A stretch of DNA of 64,000 nucleotides, from the NCBI RefSeq assembly GCF_031877795.1, contig NC_133933.1:22968029-23032028 (forward strand). Reading direction: 5' to 3'. The notes beneath the pieces were generated by a model, which did not search any database, was not told the origin of the DNA, and saw only the letters and a program-made list of their open reading frames with translations. The translations under genes were made by a program, and so were the position numbers. Below, in pieces: positions 51,485 to 59,600 of this stretch; position 1 is the first letter of the stretch, and every line of letters starts with the position of its first letter. This stretch comes from Strix aluco (Eukaryota > Chordata > Aves > Strigiformes > Strigidae).

Positions 51485-54400
51485 AGAAAGAGAAAAGAAT
51501 GAACCTCTCTTAAGAGCTAATATTCATGCCAAGCAACAGCCACCTGAAATAGCACAGGAATTGATCTAAAGCACTCATATGTGCAAGTTCTCTCCCGAAC
51601 TGCTTCAGGCCAATGGTCCACATTGTTAAACAAGCTACCAAGCAGCTGGATTTCCCAGTGGCAGGAGAAGTCATTTGAGAATATAAATAGTCCTGCAATC
51701 AGTGGGAGGAAAGATTCAACATGGGAAATATGCTAATATTCTTGGGCGATAGCAAGCATTCAAGATGATAAAAACAATCACGCAGATGGTTCAGTGAGCC
51801 TCACTCCTCAGCTGCACTTGGATTTTCCCCTGCAGTACAGCTCTTGGCCAGAGAGCCTCTGTCAAGATCCAGTCTCTAGATTTTCCTTCCTCTGTGTTTC
51901 AATTAAGACTCTGACATGCTGTCACGGACAGGGACAGTGTAGTGACTAAAGACTGTTTTGAGGTGTTATCCATCTCCTTGATAGATGAGGAGGACACAGG
52001 AGGTCTCTCCAGCATGTGGACAGAGCAGGTGTTTCTCCAGCTGATCCAGCTGATGAAACCTTTCAAGGGAGAAGAAAGGGAAAGAGATCTGTGGGGATGA
52101 ACTAAAGGAGCCATTTCCAGAGTCATTAGCAGATTAATGTAGCTTAGCATGAGTTGCAATCATAAGAGGCCAAGCTCTTATTTGCGGTAATGCTAAGGAC
52201 TCCAGTGGAAGTATGCCAGCAATAGATTTAGTCTAGCATGATTTTATTTCAACAGCTTTGGTCAATGAAAAACCCCAAAATGAGCTGTTCTGTTAGAAAA
52301 GCACAAGACCAGATCTTCCCAGCAGCAAAGCAGCTTACAGTCTGCTAAGCCAAAAGCAGGTTTGATCCTACTTACATTTTGCCTCACCCCAGCCTCTCAC
52401 TTCCTACACTAGTGGCAGCAGGAGGTGGCAGGGTTGGACTGTCCGAACTTGAGCTCCAGGAGTGGTTTGAGGCTTCTGATTAATTTCAGCAGGATGGGGT
52501 TTGAGGAAAAGCCTGCCACTGGCTGTCCTCTGCCCAAAAGAGAGACAGGCAAAAGGACAGTCCAAAAGGAGATGTCCTTTTGGTCATCTAACGTGCCCTC
52601 CTGTCACCAGTCAACACCTGGCAGCAGGTCTGTATGGAGAAAAGGTGTGACATCCAGCCACATCTCCCCATGCTGCTTCATGTGCAAACACAACAGGCAA
52701 ACAGAACAATACAGAACTGGCTCTGGGGCTTAATGCAGTTCAAACCCACTGAGTGACATTTTTCCAAAAGCCAAGTTCCTTGCCCATCTTTGGTAGGGAG
52801 CTCAAGCTTGGAGGCCTTCTGAATGCAGCACTATAATTTTCTTCAGCTGGATAAAGAGAGCTGCTTTGTCCTGACTGCTGCAGACTTTCAGATCTCGGTC
52901 TTACCTGAGCTCAGAAGGACAGGAAAAGCCACGATAGGGATGAGAAACCTCATGGAAAGTCCTAGGATGCTCTGAGAGTGCAAGAGTGGTACAGGAGAAG
53001 CCATTCCCCCCCATATGCCTTCAGAGAGGGCCAATGGCCCCAGTTTTTGGCTTGAGAGTCTGGCATCATGAAATTTCTTTATACTCTCAGGATTTAAAGT
53101 ACTGCAGCTGGGAACATGGTAGTAAATGAAACAAAGAATCCCTATTTAGGCAGGCTGCAAAGAGGGAAGTTCTTCGCTTCCACATTTGTGGTGAGCCTTT
53201 TAAATTAGGACTTTATTTTTCTGTGCTTAGAAGAGGAGGAAAAAGAAATGGACAGCTGCAAGATGACAACACGCCTAGGGTGCTGCTGGTCAGATGGGGA
53301 ATACTGTGTGGTTATTTTTCCTCCTTTTTCCCTTCCCTTGGCAGGAATCTTAGAGATATCCAGTTCTAGAATTGAGCAAGGTGAAAATCCCATGCCTTTC
53401 AACCACTCTCTTTTGCATGGTGCTAGAAGGCACCTTTAGGATGTGTCCTGAAACTGGGGTCTTGACCACTTACGGCCTTTAAAGATTTCATCAATTTCTT
53501 CCTAAGAGCAGAGACACTAATGCGCAGGGCAGACCCCCCCCTGTTTTGAGTTGATGCACTGTGCCATAACCTCCTGTGGTCCTTGCAGAATATTTGGTTT
53601 TTTCCCAGACTGAGCTGCTGCCGCTCAATGTCACAACGCGTGGCACACCCTGCCTCACAGGCGTCAGAGCTTCTGTGGCAGAGAAAGTGATTCCTATATA
53701 AACATGCAACTAACTTAATTTCTGATGAAATAATGTCACTGTAATTATTCCCTAGATAAAAAACGTCACCCATCGTAACTGCAGCTGATTAAGTGTTCAA
53801 CAACCTTAACTCTTGCAGCCGAACAGCCAGGGTTGTGTAGGAAGGCTGGAGCAGCCCTTTGTATTCCTGAGAGGCAACGTGCTCCAGATCCAAAAAGGTG
53901 AAAAGTTATAAGCTAAAATTTTTGTATTAGCATGTGATATGCCTTGTTTGCGATTCTTCACTGAACTGAGGACTGGTGGCTTAGCCTGTGGATGGCAGTA
54001 AAATATCTTTGATGGAATAACTGAAAGGCATTGCCGAGAAGCATTTCCATTCAGAGTAGCTTTCTCAGGGGTCTATTGTTCAAGGAAAGCCAGAAACAGT
54101 AGCATTGTTTTGCAGATGAGATGATAGGGGAAACATTTCAAATACTGTAAGGTATTTGAAGGAATCCTTAAGATTTAAGGATTGCTCCTAACTAATTTTT
54201 TTAAAGCTCTCATGAAAGACAATCTAGCTTGCATCCTTTTAATGTGTTTTAAGCAGACTGGTGTCCCTTCAGCTGGTTTATCTCATACGGTGCACCTCTG
54301 CATGCTGGAAATGGGCCAAGACAGAAACATCTGGTATTCTGAGGAACAAAGGAACAGTGCAAAATTTAGACTGCCTGAAAGATAATCCTCCTGGTGCTGC

Positions 54401-56622
54401 TCCATGAGAGCTCTAGGGGGTCAAAGAAGTCTCACTGTCACAGAATCACAGAATCAACTAGGTTGGAAAGGACCCTGAAGATCATCTAGTCCAACCATTA
54501 ACCTAGCACTGTCAGTTCCCATCTACACCATGTCTCTCAGCGCTATGTCGACCCTACTCTTGAACACCTCCAGGGATGGGGACTCCACCACCTCCCTGGG
54601 CAATCCATTCCACTGCCTAATAACCTGTTCTGTAAAGAAATACTTCCTGACATCTAGTCTAAACCTTCCCTGGCACAACTTGAGGCCATTCCCTCTTGTC
54701 CTATCACTTGTTACTTGGTTAAAGAGACTCATCCCCAGCTCTCTGCAACCTCCTTGCAGGTAGCTGTAGAGGGCGATGAGGTCTCCCCTCAGCCTCCTCT
54801 TCTCCAGGCTAAACAACCCCCGTTTAGCTGTCAGAGCTCTCTGCTTGATACTGAACTGTGTATAACAAAACAGATTTGTGAAAAAAGAGGGATGATGAAT
54901 GGCTGAGTATATATTTATTCCCACTACATCCAGTTTAGCTTCTGGAGCTTAATGGGACTGCAAGGGCTTCTAATCCCACAAGATATTTGGTCAACTCAGA
55001 TACAAGCAAGTAGGGCCTGCTAGTTACAATCCCAATCACCCTCCTGGGAGATTCTTGGTAGAAAGTGAGATTTACTAAAAAGCCTTGCTCCTCTCTCTGA
55101 AACAAATCTCTTTGCAAACTATCAAAAGCCTGTTCCTCTGATCTGTCTCCAAGGGTTTGTAATTTCAAGCCTTTTTCATGAGCTAAAAGGGCAAGGTGAA
55201 GTGTATGGGGAAACAGAAAACCAGTCCAAACAGATAAAGAACACAGGTGTGCTGACAGTCATAACGAACTGTCCAAATCAAAGCAGACACCAGAATGCCA
55301 TCTGAAACATGTATGTACTCAAGTCTATCTGAACAGCTGGTATCTGTACCTCTGGAGTCATAGCTTTCAGAAAAGGGCTGCAAATTCCCTGAAGTGTGAT
55401 TACACCACCTGGAACACAAGGAATCATTAGAAAATTTGGGATTTTCTGCAAAATTCTGAACTGGGAGTCAGTCCTGAAGAACCAAACCATCAAAGGATGT
55501 CGAGATCCGGGACTAGAGTTTGGACCCCTATATAATCCAACCAGCCAAGCCTGAACAGTAGCAATACAGCAGAGAATACATACCCGGAAATGAAAAATCC
55601 CAGCATAACCATCCTGGAATCCTTGGCCTTTTGGTAAAACATTTTCCAAAAATTTCTTCTGCAGTGTCAGGGAGCCCACGGCAGCCAGCAGCCAGCAGTC
55701 ACCTCAAGGGAGGGAAGAATCCCATGCATTTAGTCAGTTGCTCACTGTTTGGGACCATGACTTTAGGAGAGTGGACTTCAACATCTAAGACGTCTAAGAC
55801 CCAGCTTGTTAAAAGAAACCAACATCCTTCTGTCTCCCTTTCCTCCCCAAAAATGCTGAGCCACTACCTGGTATTCACCATCAATGTCCTTTAGGAACCC
55901 TGATGCCACCCAGCCATCCTTTTCTACTTTCATGTTCCTCTTATCTTTTGCAGTCATGTTGAGAATTGCAGTCTAGAACATTGTTTAGGAAATCTTCAAG
56001 CCCCTGAGGGGGGTGAGAAAGGGGAAGACATTTCTGTATGGGAGCAGAGCTGCTCCCAAAGACAAACATGGTTACGGGCCAGGAGAAAAAGATGGAGCCG
56101 ATATAGCGTGCAGACACATGTCTGGGTAAGTATGAGAGAAGATGGACAGAAATATCCACAGGAAAGAAAACACTGAGCGTCAGATGAAGACATTAGGATG
56201 AAAAGAAAATTCAGTCCTACACATGCTGGAGCTGTGCCTACTTACCCCAGAACTGTGGTTGTACTTGAAGCATCTGCCTGATCTCAGTTGGACCTCCCTT
56301 TCTATGCTTGTCCCTATATATACATAGAGGGCAGGTGCCATATATAAGTAACAGAGATTATAGCTGTTGCGTCTGGGAATCCTGTTAGCAATAAATTGTG
56401 TGTGGACTTGTGTGAGTCTGGATTGACCTGCACTAATTGTTTACTGCAACTACCACGGTCCATGTCTTCCCACCGAGCACTCAGAACATAACAAAGCAAT
56501 CACAGGTTATCGCTTTGTGCCAATCTTTTCCAAAACAGGAATATGACCTTACCTATTTCTCCTTGCATGATATCAAATCTGCTAACTCCATCCATGATCA
56601 AATAAGGATTTCTCTGAAGTTC
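23313..56622 (-). CDS. CAPN13: Calpain-13-like cysteine protease, 19 coding exons, 5' end missing
   Basis: Calpains are cytosolic calcium-dependent cysteine proteases that cut substrates at a limited number of sites. Joined in transcript order, the 19 exons listed separately give 1,773 bp, or 590 residues plus stop, with all phases matching and no internal stop. In order the product has the end of protease core 1 with the nucleophile Cys (GDCWLLAA), core 2 with His (GHAYTVTG) and Asn (NPWG), the C2-like domain III, a short linker and a penta-EF-hand domain. EF2 and EF3 loops look canonical. The family usually has about 670 residues for CAPN13, so about 70 N-terminal residues and a short domain III piece are unaccounted for. 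[22 protein letters not shown] and the WLTLVMYT end favour CAPN13 over CAPN14, based on recalled human sequences. Exon lengths mirror the standard calpain pattern (70, 119, 134, 86, 75, 37, 58, 69, 79, 117, 27). Confidence 0.88.
24363..24418 (-). CDS. CAPN13: CAPN13 exon, fifth EF-hand start (56 bp)
   Basis: Acceptor CCCCTAG and donor GTAAGA bound the exon. It reads (N)[18 protein letters not shown]. The AFQNL start matches the calpain FxNL motif, but the usual K-D-G-x-G-x-Y-L run is replaced by AEGGSQVLM, so this segment is diverged and one residue shorter than the common 59-bp form. Phases fit both neighbours. Confidence 0.82.
27395..27511 (-). CDS. CAPN13: CAPN13 exon, fourth EF-hand (117 bp)
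   Basis: This exon has exactly the canonical 117-bp calpain length, with acceptor CTCCGCAG and donor GTGAGT. It contains [15 protein letters not shown], then [18 protein letters not shown]. The [12 protein letters not shown] motif is a calpain hallmark. The EF4 loop itself is not a canonical calcium-binding loop, as is usual. Confidence 0.95.
30390..30468 (-). CDS. CAPN13: CAPN13 exon, third EF-hand (79 bp)
   Basis: This exon has the canonical 79-bp length. The loop [12 protein letters not shown] has Asp, Asn, Ser, Gly and Glu at positions 1, 3, 5, 6 and 12, so it looks able to bind calcium. It is followed by LKSAIQTAG. The donor is GTACGT and the acceptor TTTTTAG. Confidence 0.95.
31567..31635 (-). 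CDS. CAPN13: CAPN13 exon, second EF-hand end (69 bp)
   Basis: It reads [18 protein letters not shown] then LTKYM, with donor GTACAC and acceptor TGCACAG. Together with the last Asp of the upstream exon it forms the loop [12 protein letters not shown], a canonical EF-hand loop. QEFxxLW is a calpain signature. Confidence 0.95.
33324..33391 (-). CDS. CAPN13: CAPN13 exon, EF1 end to EF2 start (68 bp)
   Basis: It reads (D)[16 protein letters not shown] then ILALMD, matching the calpain F-S-x-x-x-C-R-x-x-x-A-L-M-D motif. The acceptor is TTGCAG. The donor GTATCC is weaker than consensus but phase 0 and the next exon confirm it. Confidence 0.92.
34443..34500 (-). CDS. CAPN13: CAPN13 exon, first EF-hand (58 bp)
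   Basis: This exon has the canonical 58-bp length and reads [19 protein letters not shown](G). It corresponds to the calpain E-I-D/S-A-x-x-L-Q-x-x-L-N motif and is closest to CAPN13. Donor GTAAAG and acceptor TGCATTAG. Confidence 0.93.
35545..35607 (-). CDS. CAPN13: CAPN13 exon, penta-EF-hand N-terminal helix (63 bp)
   Basis: This exon was found by searching for the expected phase 0-0 exon before EF1. The acceptor GATCCAG and donor GTATCC bound 21 codons ending [12 protein letters not shown]. That ending matches the recalled CAPN13 S-I-F-N-R-Y-A-Q-Q motif directly before EF1. The donor is weak but identical to that of exon 33324-33391. Confidence 0.82.
37304..37340 (-). CDS. CAPN13: CAPN13 linker exon (37 bp)
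   Basis: A 37-bp exon between domain III and the EF-hands is standard in calpains. Here acceptor TTTTCTAG and donor GTAAGA enclose (E)[12 protein letters not shown]. The length, phases (2 to 0) and splice sites support it; the sequence itself is not conserved enough to prove it. Confidence 0.75.
38885..39042 (-). CDS. CAPN13: CAPN13 exon, end of domain III (158 bp)
   Basis: It contains [20 protein letters not shown] and then [16 protein letters not shown], the conserved L-x-P-G-x-Y-x-V-V-P ... F-L-R-x-F motif of calpain domain III. Acceptor TTTCTTTCAG, donor GTAAGA. It is about 51 bp shorter than the usual 209-bp exon; an in-frame TAA shortly upstream of the acceptor prevents a longer version. 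Confidence 0.93.
39043..43696 (-). other. CAPN13 introns within domain III; one small exon unresolved
   Basis: Calpain genes carry a very small exon here. Residues equivalent to the family's short loop before FF are absent from the listed exons. Two candidates (40989-41024 and about 41534-41576) were considered but neither is convincing. A15-type run near 39715-39728. No other feature is visible apart from exon 42127-42272. Confidence 0.5.
42127..42272 (-). CDS. CAPN13: CAPN13 exon, middle of domain III (146 bp)
   Basis: It reads [20 protein letters not shown], then [15 protein letters not shown] and LKIGFLITM, matching the calpain T/W-x-N-P-Q-F ... V-x-V-S-L-x-Q-K ... I-G-F pattern. Acceptor CTCAGCAG, donor GTAAGC, phases 1 to 0. 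Confidence 0.95.
43697..43860 (-). CDS. CAPN13: CAPN13 exon, protease-domain III junction (164 bp)
   Basis: It begins (W)[20 protein letters not shown], the calpain F-W-M-S-x-x-D-F ... I-C-N-x-T-P signature, and ends ATGRNYSP(G). Acceptor TCTCTGCAG, donor GTAATG. MSCENFQ resembles the MSCQDFQ recalled for CAPN13. Confidence 0.96.
44683..44757 (-). CDS. CAPN13: CAPN13 exon, end of protease core 2 (75 bp)
   Basis: This exon has the canonical 75-bp length. It reads (D)[16 protein letters not shown] then RNKDDGEF(W), the conserved W-x-x-V/I-x-P ... D-G-E-F-W segment. Acceptor TGTTTGCAG, donor GTATTT. A CR1 fragment begins only 87 bp upstream of the acceptor. Confidence 0.95.
44845..45230 (-). 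mobile_element. Truncated CR1 LINE 3' end
   Basis: On the plus strand it starts TCACAGAATCACAGAATCA followed by the typical GGTTGGAAAAGACC block. On the minus strand it encodes a remnant of the CR1 Pol tail ([46 protein letters not shown]). It is 5'-truncated, as most CR1 copies are. Confidence 0.95.
46556..46641 (-). CDS. CAPN13: CAPN13 exon with catalytic Asn (86 bp)
   Basis: This exon has the canonical 86-bp length. It reads [20 protein letters not shown] then EWKGPWCD, with the catalytic Asn in NPWG. Most calpains have RNPWG; the Trp before Asn is as I recall it in CAPN13. Acceptor CTTTACAG, donor GTATGG. Confidence 0.96.
46642..49312 (-). other. CAPN13 introns in protease core 2
   Basis: Apart from exon 48386-48457 no gene or repeat is seen. 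A plus-strand frame at 47902-48297 stays open for 131 codons but is antisense, AT-rich and shows no family motif. Confidence 0.6.
48386..48457 (-). CDS. CAPN13: CAPN13 exon with catalytic His (72 bp)
   Basis: It reads [20 protein letters not shown] then GAVK, carrying the catalytic His in GHAY. Acceptor CTTCTGCAG, donor GTAAGA, phase 0 at both ends. The common form is 84 bp, and the loop before NGI is shorter here. Confidence 0.95.
49313..49487 (-). CDS. CAPN13: CAPN13 exon, core 1 to core 2 (175 bp)
   Basis: It reads [20 protein letters not shown] then [10 protein letters not shown] and ends LMGCSTSGP, the calpain L-x-G-S-Y-x-x-L-x-G-G ... D-x-T-G-G ... x-G-C-S pattern. The donor is GTGAGT. 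The acceptor CCCAG is preceded directly by a T16 run. Confidence 0.96.
49488..51308 (-). other. CAPN13 intron in protease core 1
   Basis: A16 (T16 on the coding strand) at 49493-49508 borders the acceptor of the exon below. The rest is AT-rich intron sequence without recognised features. Confidence 0.65.
51309..51442 (-). CDS. CAPN13: CAPN13 exon, protease core 1 (134 bp)
   Basis: This exon has the canonical 134-bp length. It reads [20 protein letters not shown] ... [14 protein letters not shown](K), the conserved [11 protein letters not shown] ... [13 protein letters not shown] segment. Acceptor TTTCCAG is 11 bp from a T26 run. Donor GTAAAT. Confidence 0.97.
51443..55583 (-). other. CAPN13 intron with T26 tract and CR1 fragment
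   Basis: A26 at 51454-51479 (T26 on the transcript strand) sits against the acceptor of the exon below. A CR1 tail lies at 54438-54823. A minus-strand frame at 53423-53773 is open for 116 codons but matches no calpain or other family. Confidence 0.65.
54438..54823 (-). mobile_element. Truncated CR1 LINE 3' end
   Basis: On the plus strand it begins TCACAGAATCACAGAATCAA, then GGTTGGAAAGGACC. The minus strand encodes a CR1 Pol tail ([59 protein letters not shown]) that is still open over most of its length, so this copy is less decayed than the one at 45 kb. Confidence 0.95.
55584..55702 (-). CDS. CAPN13: CAPN13 exon with catalytic Cys (119 bp)
   Basis: This exon has the canonical 119-bp length. 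It starts (G)[16 protein letters not shown], with the nucleophile Cys in GDCW, and ends [11 protein letters not shown]. The donor is GTATGT. The acceptor is a GAG (CCCTTGAG) after a good pyrimidine tract, an uncommon -3 base that the reading frame confirms. Confidence 0.97.
55703..56552 (-). other. CAPN13 intron
   Basis: No additional exon or repeat is recognised between the two first visible exons. Confidence 0.6.
56553..56622 (-). CDS. CAPN13: CAPN13 first visible coding exon (70 bp)
   Basis: This exon has the canonical 70-bp length of calpain exon 2. It reads [20 protein letters not shown] then GEI(G), matching N-P-x-x-x-x-x-G-x-S-R-F-D-I-x-Q-G. Acceptor TTCTTCCAG, donor GTAAGG. It is phase 0 at its start, so the missing upstream exon must end in phase 0, usually after W-K-R-P. 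Confidence 0.95.
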
Positions 56623-59600
56623 CTGGAAGAAAGAAAATGCAAAGAGCAGTGTGAGTACCCAGCCTTTGCCAGCAGTGTCTTCCTGTTCCTTGAAGACCCT
56701 TGCCTGCCTAGCTTTTCCACAGCTGAAAACTATTTCTCTTGAGCCCTGATGTTTTGTTGTCTGCCACCAACAAACCAGAGGAGATACTCACACATCCCTT
56801 CTTTAGTCTGCTCAGCTATTCCTAGGAAAGGGGACTTGTGACTCGGTGCTCACTGAGTTTTCATTTGGGTTTCTCTAATGCTACCAACACCTTTCAGAGA
56901 GAGCTTTGAGCCTAGCTGCAAAATCATGCAGTTTCCTGGGGGACAGTAAGGCAGAGACACAGAGGTTTCCAAGCAAAGTGGAGCAGGGTCTGTACTTCAG
57001 CTCAGCACTGGGTCTGGGAATGTTTTACTCTCTGAGACTTTTGTGTTTCCATGCAGGACTAATACAGATCAGCCTGGGATACTTTTTGTTACTCTGGTGA
57101 GGAAGCTATAGAAAGAGATCTTAATCTCTGGCTGCAAAATCCCATAGGCCTGGCTGACTTATATTTAATTCAGGCAGAATTCTCCTTGCATTCCTTGAGA
57201 GTCTTGCTTGGGCAGTGAAGGGGGAAATGCTTCAGAGCTTAGCTTTGCACACAGAAATGTGAACCATTCTCCCACATGCATCTGCTATTGGGATATCTGA
57301 GCGCTCAGGTAGGAATGGCCCGAGCATTCCCTGTCAGTAACCTTTGGTACGCTCCAACTGAGTAAGGCTCTGTTTTGAAAGAGCAATCAGCCTTAAATAG
57401 GAAAGTCACCATGCACCTAAGAAAATGAAGAGATAAAAGGGAGAAAAAATGTCTGAGTAAGAAAAATAATACAGCATAATAATGCCCTGGCATTTCTTCT
57501 CCCCAATTGATTTGACATGCTGCACAAAAACGAGACCAGCGCACAACGTGACTCACACGGTTGCATGAACTCAGCATTAGCAAACGCTGTCAGTTTTCTG
57601 AAATGGCTTCATGGTGATCAAACCCCTCTAAGAAGTTTTCCTGTCAGGAGAAGATGCAAAGCAACGTCACTGCTCCAGGCTGGCAGACAGATCATGGTCT
57701 CACAGCACTGCTGACACTCGGGAAAGAAGTCTGGGCAGGCATCTTCCTCAACAGATGCTTTCACACAGCCATCCACACCTATCCCAGGACTTCAGGGATT
57801 TGCGATAAGAGATTTACCCATAGCGCAGGGGCAGGCTTAAGAAGCGGTGGTCACCAGCAGCAGTGGCTGTTCATTGTACAGGGAAGCAGGAGCGCTCAGT
57901 CCTTCTTCTTTCACTTCTACATATGCCCTATCTTTATCTTCTCCCTGCTTCTATTTCCCTGACAGCAGTTTGCCTCCCTGACCTGAGTGAATTCAAAATC
58001 TCCCACAAGCAGGAAAGAGTAACTTGCATGACAAGGCTCTGAACTTGACCTGTGCCTTTGTCTGTGTCTGACTTGCCAATAGTCATCCCAGAAAACCAAC
58101 AGCATAAAGGAATGGGTATTTTTGTTCCCCACCATTTCTGAGGCTGTTGAAGTCCTAGTTACCCCAGGCAGGGTGGCTGGGGTCTAATGGATGTGCTACA
58201 GTGCAGAGCTGCCATGGGGGTAACCACCATATAGAAACACGAGCCTGAAACTAATGGGAAGGCAGCTGCATCTGATGAGATTCCCGAGGAAAGGGCTGAT
58301 GCTCTGCTCTGTGTTGGGATGATAAAGCTCTTAAGTCTACTGTGGATCCTGATAGCCTGTTATGGAGACCGGCTGAAAAGTCAGCCCATTAGATGCCTCA
58401 GCAGATACCCTATTGCCCACATGGATGTTTGACTCCCCAGTAAGCAAACAGGGATGAGTTGAGTCATTAAGCAGGTTCGCTGAGAGAAACCAGTCATTTT
58501 GTCTAAAACCAGAAAAGACATGATCTGAAGTCAGCCCCAGCAACATGGCTTGAGTGTGCATACAGACAATTTTGTGGCTATCAGAGAGAACAAAAGATAA
58601 ACTCAAACACTCTCCCTGTCATCCCCACCCACAACACACTAAACTCTGCTTCCAGTGGGGTGTGTTCCTCACAGACTTCGGAGGCAATAACTGAAAAGCA
58701 ACACAGAGTGCTTGACTAGCCATGGAAAAGAGGCTGCTCAGCAGCTGTCCCTCTGCAGAAACCATGCGGCAAATGCAAGGTGAATTTCCACTAAACTGAC
58801 ACCACTGCTGCTGGCTGAAATGGCAGCAGTCCTCCTCATTGCATGCACTGTGGTCAGAAATGGCGGGGCAGGTTTTAACAAGAGGTTTGTGATTCTCAGT
58901 GTAGCCACCTCTCTGCAGGCTTGAGAGAAAGAGGCAGCATGGGCACGCTTCAAAAGGATGCACTGCACAGAGCATGGGCTCTTTGCGGAGCGTTGGGTGT
59001 GAGCCAAGGAGGGGCACGAGACAAACAGAAGCTGAAGCAAAGGCAGGAGGGGGCAGTGGCAGGGAATTGCAAGACCGGCTACTCAGAAGAGCTCTGGAAG
59101 AGTACAACCCCTGAAGTCAATGGTGGAACAGCTGTTCCCTTGAAGGATGCTGTGTGGAGCCTGAACTAAATGCAGAGGGTTTCTGAAAGAGCTTAGAGAG
59201 GACATAACTGTGATGGGTGCAGTGCTTTGGAAATCTGGGCCTTCTCAACCAGAGGAGAGGGAGGCAAGGAAGTCTTCAATTAGCTCCTCTTCCTTCAAAG
59301 GTAAGAATACAGCAGTCATAAACCACCAGAAACTATCATCCATTATTGCAAAACATGGCTAAGCACATAGTTACCACTAGACAAAATGTGCAAGCCTCAC
59401 TATTCACTAGGGCTCAAACTGCATGACAAATAGAGAAACCACAGATTTAACTGCCTGTCCAGAAGCAGTGCCCTGTTTCACTAAGAAATGATGGTGAGGC
59501 TTTGTGGCATCTTCCCCAAGACTTTTCAGTTTTAGCTGGAGGGGGAAAGAAGAGGGAGCTCAAGGAGGCACGTGGTCTCTCTCAGAGTATCTATGAGTCC

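Noticed and set aside
53423..53773. 116-codon minus-strand frame near calpain exons
   Set aside because: It has no calpain motif and the neighbouring exons already join in phase without it.
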